Notes under the pieces: model-generated
Databases searched by the model: none
What the model was told of the DNA's origin: nothing
Seen by the model: the letters and a program-made list of their open reading frames with translations, nothing else
Assembly (NCBI GenBank): GCA_018398815.1
Contig: CM031628.1
Location: 13,172,349 to 13,236,348, forward strand
Length of the DNA: 64,000 nucleotides
From: Conus ventricosus
Taxonomy: Eukaryota > Mollusca > Gastropoda > Neogastropoda > Conidae
Direction: 5' to 3'
Part shown: in pieces, positions 12,236 to 24,227 of the stretch
How positions within the stretch are numbered: position 1 is the first letter of the stretch
Layout: each line of letters opens with the position of its first letter
Made by a program: the position numbers and the translations under genes

Positions 12236-12845
12236 TTTTTTTTCTTAACGACTACCAGATTTAGACAGTTAACTCGGCTAGGAATAGCACTTACTTGGAG
12301 CTTTCGACAGACGTCCGTCCGTCTTCTTCAGCGGTGGTGTTGCTACTGGTGAACTGGCGTTCAGTGCACACGACCACGGGTCAAACCTGGTCATGTGACT
12401 GAACAATGAGGGTGTTGTACACCGATGGCATGGTGTGTCTGCACCGGTCCCGGTTGAGTGTGGGGTTGTTGGCGGCAATATGTATAGCCTCCTTCACCCC
12501 ACGCTGAAACCATCTATTGTCACGGTCGAGAACGCTGTCATAATCGAACTGATGTTTCTGGGCATGTAGGTGGGTGCCTACTGGTGATGATTCCCTTTTG
12601 TGTTCTGTCAAGCGTTTTCGAAGGTTTCTCTCAGTTTCCCCGACATAGTTCTCTTCACAGTCACGACAGTCTATTTGGTAGAGATAGCTCCAGACTTGTC
12701 CAGTTTGTCAGTTTTGTCCTTGGGAGCGACCCGCTGGCTGCGGATGGTGTTGATAGGTTTAGGATGTACGGAAACGCCGGTCTAACTGATCTTCCTGCTC
12801 AAGGCTTCGTCACACCGCAGACATAGGGGATGGTGACATGTCCTT
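12236..12845 (-). pseudogene. Penelope-like element, 3' end with GIY-YIG endonuclease
   Basis: On the minus strand the frames give the region before the endonuclease (VSVHPKPINTIRSQRVAPKD), the cysteine-containing GIY-YIG start (IDCRDCEENYVGETERNLR), the EHKRESSPVGTH segment and a C-terminal EAIHIAANNPTLNRDR. This is the order expected of Penelope-like retroelement endonucleases. A frame change near 12690 and loss of the RT show that it is a fragment. The non-coding 3' end (12236-12375) has a hairpin (AGACG...CGTCT) after CTGAAGA and ends in an A-rich tail next to the ~410-bp array. Confidence 0.85.
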
Positions 12846-13013
12846 TACGCCTGGTTAGGTCTTGTTTGGTGGTGATGGGAGAAGTGGTGTAAATATGCAG
12901 GCTGACCCAAATTTTCTTTTAAAGGCAGGTATGCATATTGGGAAAAGGCGGAGAACCCTGAATAACCCTCTCTTGTTTGAAGGGTGGTGTGCGGTGGAGG
13001 AAGATTCCAAATA
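12846..13013. other. Spacer between Penelope-like and TIR elements
   Basis: Short unassigned sequence. No coding or repeat signal is convincing. Confidence 0.5.
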
Positions 13014-13149
13014 TAGTTGCGTAGCGTGAGGAAAACATGGGGACCAACTGGACAGAATGCTCAAACTTGGTGTGAAGGTTCCTCATATACTAAAGGTCAA
13101 ATTAAGAGATGGAGCCACCACGTGCATGCTTTTGTTTGTAGTCACGTGA
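13014..13149 (+). repeat. Left terminal inverted repeat
   Basis: About 136 bp. Pairs with 16457-16601 with a few indels and substitutions. The match includes TGGGGACCA, TGTGAAG and the nearly invariant AAATTAAGAGATGGAGCCAC. Confidence 0.85.
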
Positions 13150-13366
13150 CGCGTGTTTGTCACGCGTCACACGTTAACAGATCCTAACATTGAAACAATC
13201 CTAGCAAACCCTTCCTTCCAATTATTTAAAATTTCTTTTAGCAATTTCACAGCATTTTTAACATTCTTAAACCAAAAAAGCTGATGTTACTGGAATATGT
13301 CAATTAAAATATATTTTTGCTCACTTTTGATTTGTTTTTTTGTTTTTTTTCTTCAATGTGGCTTAA

Positions 13367-16320
13367 ATGGATAAAGACAAACTTATAAAAGGTGATACAG
13401 TTGCCTGGTCAGCCTTTCACGCATCACAGCAGGATGGTGCAAAACTTGAAGAGGCTCATAAGGCACTCACTCAACTCTTGCCACTCTTCTATGAAAAAGC
13501 AGCAACTGCTGCCATGGTAAAGCATGGCTTACATGTTCTCAAACAAGCAATAGTCTTCCTTAACCCAGGCCAAATTCCTGTGGTAACAATGGATGCTCCA
13601 TTATTTGCTCTAGCAAAGTGTATACAATGGACCTGGCCGAAGACACATGGGGAAGACAAATTCGTCATTATGTTTGGAGGCCTTCATGTGGAGCAAGCAA
13701 CTTGGAAGACATTTGGTGATTACCTTGAGGGCTCAGGCTGGACAGTGGCACTTACAAAGGCAGGCGTTGCATCGTCTGGCACAGCAGACTCGTTCCTGAA
13801 GTGTTCCCATATTACCAGAACCAGACAAGCACACCAGATCAGTGCCTTGGCTTTGGCCAAACTTCAGAAAGAAGCTTTCACCAAGACAGGCTTGCCCCAG
13901 ACTGATGAAGTAAGAGAAGCGTGGAGACAAGACATGATAAGCAGAAGTCCAATGTTCCAGTATTGGGACACAATCCTCCACCTTGAACTTTTGGGCCTCA
14001 TCTTCATCAGAGCTCATCGTGAAGAAAATTTTGTGATGTATGTGGAATCACTGAAAGCCTTGGTAGCTTGGTACTTTGCATTGGATCATTATCACTACGC
14101 TCGAGGATACCTGTCCACATCCGAGACATGGAAAGCCTCCCACCTTCCATCCTGGAAGAGTTCATACGTCATGGACTCTGGGTCCTTTCCAAAACAACCA
14201 ACAGGTTTTCGGCTATGCCGATCGATCAAGCCCACGAACAAAACAATGCCAGGGTGAAAGGTTGTGGTGGTGCCTTGGGGCTTACAGAAAACCCATCTGC
14301 CTTCAGAAAATGGATGCTTGCTGGTCCAGAGCAAGCTAGAATTGTGAAAGAGTTCGAAGAAGACATTTGTAGTGATGACTATGATGATCACTGCCACCAT
14401 GAGAGGGGCTGGCTTTCCAGAAGAATTTCAGACAGCATGCTGTCAATCTTGCACAGACCATCAGTGAAATGGGCAATCCTTTCATGAATGACTCTCCAGA
14501 ACTTCTAACTTTGACACCTGTGATGTCATGAGTGAATCTGTTGTCAACACTGTCCGCAACGTGGAAGCACTTGGCAGACAGCAGTATGAGGATTACAGAC
14601 AGACCGTCTTGGTGGATCGCAGCCGGTCTATTCACAGCTCAATCAAAAGAAATTCGCTGCCACTGTTCAGGTCCTCTGGTCCTAAACAGAAGACCAAGCA
14701 AGCTGACAAGATTGCGACACTGAAGACTGATGTGAATCTTTTCTCTCGACTGTATGTCATAGCGCAGCACAGAGAAACTGACATGGTATACCTTCTTCAT
14801 GCACGAAAACCATCCTTGTCCTCCTGCTCTCTCTGACAGAGACAGACTACGCTTTGGACGAAATCAGACCTGCTGACTTGCCTCGTCAAGACTGTTGAGA
14901 CAGAGAGTTCAAGTGTTCTTGACATGGAGGATTCCTATGATGTTGAACTTGAAGAGTGTCTGCCGAGTACTGTAGAGCTGGAGGATCCTGACAGCTGTGC
15001 TGAAGTCAAAGTGCTTGAAGTTGAGCCTGAAATCCTGGCTTCCCTGGAGACCTCTGTTTTGGAGACAGAGCCTCCAAGCAACTTTGATGTGAAAGTGCTA
15101 GATGGTGCTGCAGTCGTACATTTCTTGTCAACCAATGGAGTTACAACATTTGGAGAATATGCAGATGTCGTTTTTCTCCCCTACTTGAATAACCAGCTGG
15201 AAAGTGGCATAAGACTGGATGTTGTCTGGGACAGGTACTCAAAAAGCAGCATCAAAGAGTCCACCAGAGAAAGGAGAGGGAAAGGCACACGAAGAAAGGT
15301 GCAAGTCAGAACAGGATTCCAGCAAAGTGGCATGACTTCTGAGAGATCCAGACATAAGCAAGAGTTGTTTGAGTTCCTAGCACAAAGAGTAGCAGAGAGT
15401 GAGTTTCTCCCAGAGAAAGAAGTGTTCGTCACATATGGCAAGGCAACTTTGGCTAATGGCTCAAACCACACCATGCCTGAATGTGACCACGAAGAGGCAG
15501 ACAACAAGGATGATACTCCATATCCAGGATGCCCTCTAGAATGGGTGCTGTACATGCTTGGTAAGAACAGTGGATACTGACGTCATCGTGATCCTGCTTG
15601 GAAAGTTTCACTTCCTGAAAAGCACTTGCCGAGATATGGACATATGGGTAGCTTTTGGAGTTGGCAAAAAGTTCACATACTTTCACATCAACACCATCGC
15701 CCAGGCTCTTGGAGAAGAGAAATGCTTAGCACTGCCTGGATTTCATAGCTACACTGGGTGTGATACTGTGTCTTCCTTTTATGGAAGAGGGAAGAAGACA
15801 GCATTTGAGTCATGGAAATCATTCCCTGAGGTTACCAAAGCCTTCACGGTCATGACAGAAGATCCCTTCGCTGAAATGGACATTGACACAGAAGCCTTCA
15901 AACTGCTAGAACGCTATACTGTTGTCTTGTACGACAAAACCAGTTCACTGGCTCGGTAATGAAGCACGCAGGGAGCTGTTCTGTCAGAGGAACAGGTCAA
16001 TGGAAACCATTCCCCCAACTCAAAACGCTTTGCTGCAGCACACAAAGCGCGCTGCTTACCAGGCAGGCATCTGGGCTACATCATGTCAGCCAAAGCAGCA
16101 AGCTCCTTCTCCAGAAAGCTGGGCTGGAAACTGGACTCAGACACCAGTACATGGATGCCTGTATGGACACTTCTCCCAATGGTCTCTGAGGCCTGTAGAG
16201 AGCTAGTATCCTGCGGCTGTAAGAGTGATTGCGGATGTTCGGGCAGATGCTCTTGTGCACAGGCTGGACTTGGTTTGCACAGCACTGTGCAAATGCAAAT
16301 GCAACAAATAGACGCATTGG
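13367..16320 (+). pseudogene. Broken transposase with XPG/PIN-like and Cys-rich parts
   Basis: The first frame (13367 to about 14100) starts MDKDKLIKGDTVAWSAFH and contains VVTMDAPLFALAKCIQW and MFGGLHVEQATWKTFGDYLE. After a frameshift comes MPIDQAHEQNNARVKGCGG (14068-14487). Further pieces lie at 14528-14836, 14924-15562 (AAVVHFLSTNGVTTFGEYAD; DVVWDRYS) and 15558-15957 (DTDVIVILLG; HSYTGCDTVSSF, like acidic nuclease motifs of XPG/PIN proteins). The C-terminal Cys cluster is at 16212-16260 (CGCKSDCGCSGRCSC). The same architecture recurs in many invertebrate predicted proteins of unknown function; I recall this, but did not check it. At least four frame breaks make this copy non-functional. 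Confidence 0.78.
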
Positions 16321-16456
16321 CTGACACTGCTTCTACCATATGTGATTCATAAACTTCAAAATCCCCTAAAATGACTCTATTTTTGCAGTAGTGACAAAAA
16401 TTTTGGGAAGTGCTATTGCTGTATGACTTCGCGGATGATGCCTAGCAAAGACGTAC

Positions 16457-16601
16457 CACGTGACCACAAACAAAAACATGTACGTAGTGGCTCCATCTCT
16501 TAATTTGATCCTTAGGGTATAAGGAAACTTCACACAAAGTGTGACCTTTCTGTCCGACTGGTCCCCAACCGAATCATCTTTGACCGTAAGCTACGCAACT
16601 A
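16457..16601 (-). repeat. Right terminal inverted repeat
   Basis: About 145 bp, the inverse of 13014-13149. The outer end reads GCTACGCAACTA on the plus strand. Confidence 0.85.
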
Positions 16602-16604
16602 ATA

Positions 16605-16620
16605 GTCCTAGATTGACCCA

Positions 16621-16651
<31 letters not shown>

Positions 16652-16830
16652 TAAATCCAGGCTAGCCCAAACTTACCCCCTGGGGGTAAGTTCCAACTAG
16701 GGGAGGGGGAGGGGGAGGGGGAGGGGGGGTAAGTTCTAACTAGTCCTAGAATGACCCCCGGGCTAAAAGCAGGCTAGCCCAGACTTACCCCGGAGTAAGT
16801 TCCAAAGGGGGGTAAGAACGGGCTGTTACA
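16605..16830. repeat. G-rich degenerate duplication
   Basis: Two related blocks contain GTCCTAGA(A/T)TGACCC, CAGGCTAGCCCA(A/G)ACTTACC and GGGGTAAGTTC, separated by G-runs (about 16622-16652). They lie just outside the right end of the TIR element. Confidence 0.75.
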
Positions 16831-17383
16831 CCGGCGTGCGCCACCTGTCCAGGAGAAAACCCCTGCTCCAGTTCATCTCTATTCCAGCTTAACTAGCGAC
16901 AGCCCAAACCATGCATAGTGCGCTCAGCCCGACCCATGTGAAGGGAGCCGTGATTTTGCCGGTCGTGCAAACCGTACTTTCCCCGGCCGTCCTGGTGGAA
17001 GGACTAAACTTCTTTTTTTTTTTTTTTTTTTTTTACACATATCTTTCTTTCTAACATTGACGACGAGAAACTGATCGCTGCCATGAGGCTAGTATCATTC
17101 ATTTACGCAAAACATGACCATAATGATGCCAACAGAAATATTCCCTCTGCTGTTGTTTGGGCGATATATTAAGAGAAACCGGAGGAAATGGTAGGCTAAG
17201 TAGTAAAAATTTTTTTTTTTTTTTTTTTTTTTAACAAATGAACGAAAGTCGCAAAGAAATCAACTCAAGATCCAATACGATTCATTAAGGATGCGCCAAG
17301 TGCGTACATTACACTATCTGGAGGAATTGTTGGCCGGCTCTTGTTTTCCCTACTTCTAAACTTTCTTCAACACACACCACACG

Positions 17384-17423
<40 letters not shown>

Positions 17424-17848
17424 AAAATACCCCACTGGACATGTTCTCAAACTCGACATTTTCCAATACTTTTAGGATATGAGAGAGAGAGAGAGGGAGA
17501 GGGAGCAAGCCTCTGATATTCTGGCATTGAAGTGTTTTAGAGTTATTATGGCCATGTGCGTGCATGCTAGCGTGTGTGCGTGCGTGCTGAAAACTCGACT
17601 GGGGCGCGGTTTCAGCTGTAGTTTTTTTTTCCCCGTTTTCTTGCATGACAGCTTCTAGACGGCTTCGATGCTATTCATTGGTTCACCGATACACTAACAG
17701 TAGGCCTATACGTTCAAAGGACTACAATGTTTAAAACGGTTTCTCCATCCGTCACATCTCTGCATCACTGGAAATAATATCTTAGAAGGGAGAGATACAC
17801 AGCTCGGATCAGGAGACTCATGGTCATCCACTTGTTTACCAACCCATA

Positions 17849-17850
<2 letters not shown>
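16831..17850. other. Unassigned region with poly-T tracts and (GA)n
   Basis: Poly-T runs at about 17011-17034 and 17211-17232. A (GA)n tract at about 17382-17420 and a shorter one near 17480-17505. No gene recognised. Confidence 0.6.

Positions 17851-17909
<59 letters not shown>
17851..17909. repeat. (GT)n microsatellite
   Basis: Pure GT tract of about 58 bp. Confidence 0.97.
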
Positions 17910-17910
<1 letters not shown>

Positions 17911-18765
17911 ACTAGTATTGTTTTTGTTTTCTGTATCAATTAGTTGGCTTTACTCCCAAAAGACGTCGTACATCTACTTTCAGCAAGGATTTCCAGTGTT
18001 GCATTCACAACAACAAAATAAATTCTGAGGTTCCGCTATTAGATGAGCCTTAAACTGTTCCTCTGTGAGCAAAATTCAGGGTTTTTACTATTTAAAAAAA
18101 AAAAAAAAAAGAAAAGATGAGCAGTGTCGCACTAACAGCAAAGATTTCGAAGGCTTTTCTATCAAAGCTTTTCAGCGTTCTATCAGCACAGATTTCCAAC
18201 GGTTTTCACAAAAAAAAAAAGAAAAAAAAAAAAGGTTTTTCCATAAAGAAAGATAAAGATTTCAACAATACACAATGAGCAATATACTACCATTTGTAAA
18301 GATTTTTTCAGACTTTAATGTCTTAAAAGATTTTGAGCGTTCTGATTTCAAGAAAGATTTAACATTTGAACATTACAAAAAGTTTAACGACAATACTTCA
18401 CTATTTAGCCAAGATTTCCTGTCATCCGTTTACAGCAAAATGTCCAATATGACCTGATCAGAAAGAAATATCCATCATTCCACTGTTGGAGATGACTGAG
18501 CAGCAGTGCAGAGAGTCCTCTGTGGGTGTTCTCACACTGATGAACCACTGGCACCCTTCCCACAACTGCGGACTCTGGCAGGGGTGACATGCATGGACAG
18601 ACCATATAATACCTGCAGGTGAGGGTGGGGAAGTCGGGTACACAAGGTACCAGAGAAGGGTAAAACCAGAGGGTAGATGTGAAGGTAACCTGTACAAAAT
18701 CAAAGCAACCAAGGTTACTCAAAGCAGCGCAGCCCTCCACCGCGGTCAACAAATCCTGGTCCACC
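17910..18765. other. Unassigned AT-rich region with A-runs
   Basis: A-runs near 18094 and 18210-18235, and loosely repeated AAGATTT/TTTCAGCGTTC phrases at 18120-18450. On the minus strand 18595-18700 has possible acceptor and donor dinucleotides (TTTGTACAG and CTGCAG-GTATTA), but the intervening codons match no family I know. Confidence 0.45.
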
Positions 18766-18882
18766 TGTTACCGCACAAAATGTCACCACTGCACAAAATG
18801 TCACCACTGCACAAAATGTCAACTGTGACATTTTGTGCCAGTTGTGACATTTTGTGCTGTGGTGACATTTTATGCAGTAACA
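18766..18882. repeat. Symmetric palindrome of three plus three inverted units
   Basis: Three head-to-tail copies of GCACAAAATGTCACCACT-like sequence are followed by three copies of the reverse complement (TGACATTTTGTGC). The whole is bounded by GTTAC on the left and GTAAC on the right. The centre is at about 18822. It could fold into a hairpin of more than 50 bp. Confidence 0.9.
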
Positions 18883-19249
18883 TCCGCCCTTTGTTTCACA
18901 TCACTAGTGAAAACGTCATCATTTTGCCCACTATGAGCAGGAATAGTTGGTGGGAAAGGAATCGCTTCCAATTATCTAAAACTGGAATTGCAAAATACAA
19001 TACCAACACGGCTATCGGAAGAAAGTTTTCATTTTCAATGAGCATTTTTTACATCGTAGATTGCCATCGGTTCCTGTCAACTCACAGTTCACTGGAATTA
19101 AAGATAAAACAAAACAAAAAAAACCCACTCACATGAGCAGCAGTTATGATAGTTCACATTATAGCTTGCTATCAATTCTTAACAATAAATATGCAGATAT
19201 CATGTTCTGTGGAAAATCTGCAATGACCTTCCGATGTCAAGAGCCCTAG

Positions 19250-19303
19250 TGTCCTTGTCAAACCATTCAATGATTCTACACAAAATCCAAGGGCACACCC
19301 TGT
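19250..19303 (+). repeat. Dispersed ~55-bp direct repeat, copy 1
   Basis: GTCAAACCATTCAATGATT, followed by CACAAAATCCAAGGGCACA and CCCTGTGCC. It occurs again at 20266-20321, about 1 kb away in the same orientation. Confidence 0.85.
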
Positions 19304-19319
19304 GCCGAACTAGCTCCTC

Positions 19320-19630
19320 ACTGAAATCGACCAGCTTGGGCCATATTCCATCTGTTCACATGGTCATTAAAATCGACTGGCTTGGTCATTGGACCCTATT
19401 CCATCTGTTCTGTTTCATCAATGGGGTGTCACTCTTTACTAATTGGTCTATATACGCTACATCAGATCTGCTAAATCTTGAGCCCGCACCACGCATGATT
19501 CACATCTGTTCACATAGCTCCATTAAAATTGACTAGGCTGGTCCTTGGACCATATTCCATCTGTTCACATAGCTCCATTAAAATTGACTAGGCTGGTCCT
19601 TGGACCATATTCCATCTGTTCACACTATTT
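19320..19630. repeat. ~57-bp tandem repeat
   Basis: Two nearly identical units (about 19500-19625) and two or three diverged ones share GACCATATTCCATCTGTTC and CATTAAAATTGACTAGGCT. Confidence 0.85.
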
Positions 19631-20265
19631 CTTTTAAATCGCGCCACGGAGCCATGCCCAACTTTTATGAATGTCATCAGACTATTGTCTATCCTTTGAC
19701 GAAGTTTGGTTAAAATAGATTCGGGAGGTTTTTTTCATCTTCCTGACAAAGAAACAAATGGACCTGAATGAAATCGCATCCTTAGAAGTAATAAAAAGCA
19801 ACCAACACCACCACCACCAAAACTATTTCATTTATTCTTCTCACACAAACTCCCACACACCAGTAAGCTGAAGCAGGTTTTTTTTTATTACAGTTTTGAT
19901 ACACTTACCAAGTCATAAAGCGAAATTGAGGAACACATTAATAGACCCGTCCTGAATACTGCTAAACAAGAGAAAATGTGATGATCTAATATACAGCATT
20001 CTAATTTCTCGATTACTAGACAACACTGTAAATCTTGATAACGGCGTCTTGTATAATATTTCCGTCACCTTTTCCAGGGTTCCTCAGTCAGGGCATCTCC
20101 ATCTGTGTGTGTGCATGCATGTGCAAGTGCTTGCGTATACGTGTGCGAGTGAGTGCGCGGGGGTGTACGTTTAATATGTATCATTCCTTTTCTTAGCTAA
20201 TTTGAAGACCCTACACTTGAAGATCTGCCTTCATGATCATGGACTCTGTCATGGCGCAAATCTAG

Positions 20266-20321
20266 TGTCCTCGTCAAACCATTCAATGATTCCACACAAA
20301 ATCCAAGGGCACACCCTGTGC
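20266..20321 (+). repeat. Dispersed ~55-bp direct repeat, copy 2
   Basis: Near-identical to 19250-19303. The segment between the copies is otherwise non-repetitive apart from the ~57-bp array. Confidence 0.85.
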
Positions 20322-20823
20322 CTCAAATTTCCTTTTGTCCAGAAATGTTGGTATTAAGAAAATTTAAAAAATATACACATGACAAAATGTTGCATTAATT
20401 GAATTTAAAAATATGGATGGGCAGAGAAAAAAGAAACATGAGAGAGGGGGAGAATGAGACAGAATGGGGTTAATGGAAGGCACGGACAGATGGAGACGGA
20501 CAAGCACGCAAACAAACTGAATGACACGTTGAAATATGAAACTAAATGAGACATAATGTATCCAAGCTGATACATAATTATCTTTAAATACATGCTTTTA
20601 CTGAGCAACAAAAATATACTTCAAAGACATAAACATGCTCGAGCATATATGTATTATATTTCCAAAGTACAAGATATGAAAGTGACCAGAAATCATGGCA
20701 CAAATCCGTCTGAACTGACAAATATCATGCAAAAACATTTTATCACCGTCAAGGTGTTGGAGTCAAAATTCAGGGGTGGGTGGAATGAAGAGGGGGTATT
20801 GGGCTTTTACTTGCAACCATTTC

Positions 20824-20862
<39 letters not shown>

Positions 20863-21335
20863 ATCTGATAAATGTGGGGATTCAAATGAAAATGCATATT
20901 CCATACATTTATTGCCAAAGTCTACATATCGTCACGCAGACTTTATCCTGCAATAATTCATCATTCCTGTTAGCTCTAAACTCTACATTCTAAAACAAAA
21001 TTTTCAAATCCCAGACTTTTTTTTTCACCAAATACAGGGCTTCAGGAACTATTTCCAATCTGGGAAATTCCACTATAATTTTGGACGGCTGGCAGCTATA
21101 TTAGCAATTCTCATCAGATTGCATACAGATCCAATCTGCTCCCCAGTAAATAAATAATTCATGCTGTGACATGAAATGTGAAGCTTTCGCCGCACGGTAC
21201 AGCTTGCATCAGTTACAAAACGTTAAAACAAATAAACAAGTTCAAATCATAAATACTGCTACATCATTAATTTTGTTTGTGTTGTGTTTTCTTTCCTCCT
21301 ATTGCCCCTGAAGTGTGTGTAAGATTGAGATGAGA
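20322..21335. other. Unassigned, includes a poly-C tract
   Basis: A C-run of about 35 bp at 20827-20861. The remainder is AT-rich with no gene seen. Confidence 0.6.
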
Positions 21336-21339
21336 GTAT

Positions 21340-21610
21340 GGAGACCAGTGACTGTCCAAGCACCTGCCATACGGAGACCAAGTGACTGTCGCCAAGCACC
21401 TGTCGTACGGAGATCAGTGACTGTCCAAGCACCTGTCGTACGGAGACCAGTGACTGTCCAAGCACCTGTCGTACGGAGACCAGTGACTGTCCAAGCACCT
21501 GTCGTACGGAGACCAGTGACTGTCCAAGCACCTGTTGTACGGAGACCAGTGACTGTCCAAGCACCTGTCGTACGGAGACCAGTGACTGTCCAAGCACCTG
21601 CCGTGCCACC
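21340..21610. repeat. 33-bp minisatellite
   Basis: About eight copies of a 33-bp unit containing ACGGAGACCAGTGACTGTCC and AAGCACCTGTCGT. The period is a multiple of three, so both strands stay open in several frames. These frames are artefacts of the repeat. Confidence 0.95.
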
Positions 21611-24227
21611 CTGATGCCCCACTGGTGTGGAACCATGACTGCACCCCTGGTCACCAGGCTCCTCTTTCACATGACACGACAAACTGAAGTCATCAGAACA
21701 TCATGCACACAGCGCAGGGCTTGCATCACAGCACGTGGTGGACACCACTGCGCAGGGTTATTGTCAAGCAACTTACAACCGAGCGCTTCAGAGCTGATGG
21801 TACATGATCAATTTTTCTTTCTTGACGGAAGAAAGTGAGCAAGCAATGGCTGTTGTGCATGTGAAGACTGGTTTTTTTTTTTTTGCCTGTGAATCCATCC
21901 TGTCCGAGGTACAGCTGTTTTTGCTAGATCACAGGATCCCTGGCCAACGTCAGTGCAGGGCCATCCAAGGTGTTCAACTTTGTTCAGATGGTAGACGCTC
22001 ATTCATTCTGAAGCGCTAAGCAAAAGCCAATTTAGCAAACGCAAACATCAAGTAGAAGTCAATTTAACAAATGTAAACATCAAATATACACTACAAATTT
22101 CAGGCCCTACACACATCAGTATGTTAGTGTTGCTTTCTTTAAAACGCACACATGCACAACTAAATAAACCCTTAAACTTTTGCAGGAAACATGTTTTGCT
22201 TCGACAACTAAGCAGTCCTCCATTGCCCCTCTCCACACACATTTTGTGCTGCATGTGATGTCAAATTATCTCCCTTTACGTAACAGACAACGTTTACATA
22301 CTCGACATTGTCTTCTCTCATTTAAGTATAACGGCGACAGAGAGCTAGGAGAGGAAGTACTGGGATAGTGCTGTAGAAGGGTGAGACATTCTCTCCTGGG
22401 GGAGCGATACTTTATTGCACAAAGTGAAATCCGCTGTGATGAACATAAAATCACACGGAACATCAAAAACAAAACAGTCATCTGTGTTTGCAACACCATT
22501 AAACATTATGGCACTTTCTTTTATGCAAATATGCACATCAAATATTTTTCAAACAATGTTTACATAGTGAAATCAGTCTTACACACCGAGCAAGACACAT
22601 GTTCCAGGTAACAACACTGGTCATTGCAATTTTTACATTTTTCATTTCACAAACTTTTTGTGGTTTCCTGTGTAAAATAATCTCCATGGTTACAAGGTAT
22701 TTTTTTTCTTCTACCTGCTTCATCTGAAGAATGGCTGCAGTGATAAAGATCTTCTCTCAAGATTGGCGAAAATGTGTTAAAAACAGATCAGCAGGTTGTT
22801 TCACTATGGAATACAGCTCATTTTGCGAAACATTTGCTGTATAAATTTGATGAAAAAATAGCCACTTTCGCTTACCTGTTCAGACAGACAGAAATTGTGA
22901 CATCACTTGAGGGCCTTCTCATAACAAAATCAGTAACCTTTTCTCTAGAAGCAGACATATGTGTCACCAGGAAATTTCCAGACACAAAGGGTTGCTGTAG
23001 ATTAAGATTTGGCCGATAACTCTTCTTTATCCTTGATTACAGATGAAAATGCCCATTTTGACGGATCATCATTGTTTGATCAGACACAATTCAAGTGTTC
23101 ATTTTGACGATTTGTCAAACACTTGATACTTCCTGTCAAGATGACAGATTATTGCCAATCTTGACAGAAGACCTTTAAATGTATGGAATTAGAATTTATC
23201 AAAAACACATCAGATTTGAAAATGAAAAAAACAACAACCCAGCAGTATAACACGCAGTTGCATGTTTCAGAAGGTTTAAATTTCACATCAAAAAGCATGA
23301 CTTCCTTTTTTTTTTCATAAGCACATTCATCAAAATCTTACAACAACAAAATTAATACAAAAAATCCGGCTTCTGTAGAATACAACTCTGTATAGCAATT
23401 GTAGCTCGGGTTTGCCAACACAGCTGGCTCCCAACACCGATTCATTCATACATGCCACACTTCACATTTTTCAAGCTATAAGCCACTACGTTTTTCTTCC
23501 TAAACTCTCACCCCTGAGACTTCTACACTGGCAGCAACCTCTGTACAAATTTTCACAATTCTATTCTCATTTCCCAAAAGAATTACTTGTAGCAAGTCGG
23601 AAAAACTTAAAACAAATGTTGGCAGAAATCAAAATTCACTGCTTTCCACAGAAATAAGGATTTGTGCATGAGCAGCATGCAAAACGAGTGTCATTAGCAA
23701 CACTGAACATCATTTTCGCTTGATCTTTAGTCAGTTGTCGGCACCGTATGATCAAGTAAAAATGCCACAGTCAAGAAACCAAGATTAAGACTATGACGCA
23801 GATTTGACATTGAAGGCCATCGATCTGGCTCATCCAAAAGGGCAATTGCAACCAGTTCCTGGTCTGACGGTGGCGCACACAGTGTGGCCAACTTTCCCAG
23901 TGCCATATAACTGCTGCAGTCCAATTATTAACAATTTCAACAAAGCAGTCACAGTGGCCAGCAGAGAGAGTCGTCACAGCAGCACCAGCACGGAGGCAGA
24001 GGTATGCGAAGTCCTTGGACACACTAGCCAATGTCGATGCAGAGTTCTTAGAACTGTCACGTCCGACATTGCAGACCAGTCCTTCAGTTGTTTTAGTGCT
24101 GCTAGTTAAGAATCTGATTGCCGATGTATAGTTGTTGTTAGCATGTTTCCTTGCTAATCCATATTAGTTGTACCTCCTGACACACAGGGTTTTTTCTTTT
24201 TTACACCGAGTTCACCTTTTCATTATC
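21611..24227. other. Unassigned ~2.6-kb region
   Basis: No gene recognised on either strand. Short frames near 21800-22000 and 23730-24100 lack domain matches. A small inverted repeat (TGTCAAGAT...ATCTTGACA) lies at about 23134-23167. Confidence 0.5.

Larger units (their letters stand above)
13014..16601 (+). mobile_element. TIR DNA transposon, Academ-like, ~3.6 kb
   Basis: The ends are long imperfect inverted repeats: 13014-13149 and the reverse complement of 16457-16601. Both start TAGTTGCGTAGC and share AAATTAAGAGATGGAGCCAC and a TTTTTGTTTGTRGTCACGTG-like inner part. The flanking triplet ATA is present on both sides (13011-13013 and 16602-16604), a tentative 3-bp target duplication. The interior encodes one large plus-strand protein in several broken frames. 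Terminal repeats, a short duplication and an XPG-like plus Cys-rich protein together recall the Academ superfamily; that assignment is inference. Confidence 0.8.

Noticed and set aside
12889..12920. Similarity of GTAAATATGCAGGCTGACCC to GTAAATCCAGGCTAGCCC at 16652, as a long direct repeat around the TIR element
   Set aside because: Short, imperfect and in direct orientation outside both inverted repeats; probably coincidence.
21299..21682. Overlapping long frames on both strands
   Set aside because: Consequence of a 33-bp repeat; no non-repeat domain.
21808..22002. Minus-strand TDVGQGS as the DVGGQ exon of the G-alpha gene
   Set aside because: Only four residues match, one Gly is missing, the flanking residues do not fit, and there is no 130-bp exon with proper splice sites.
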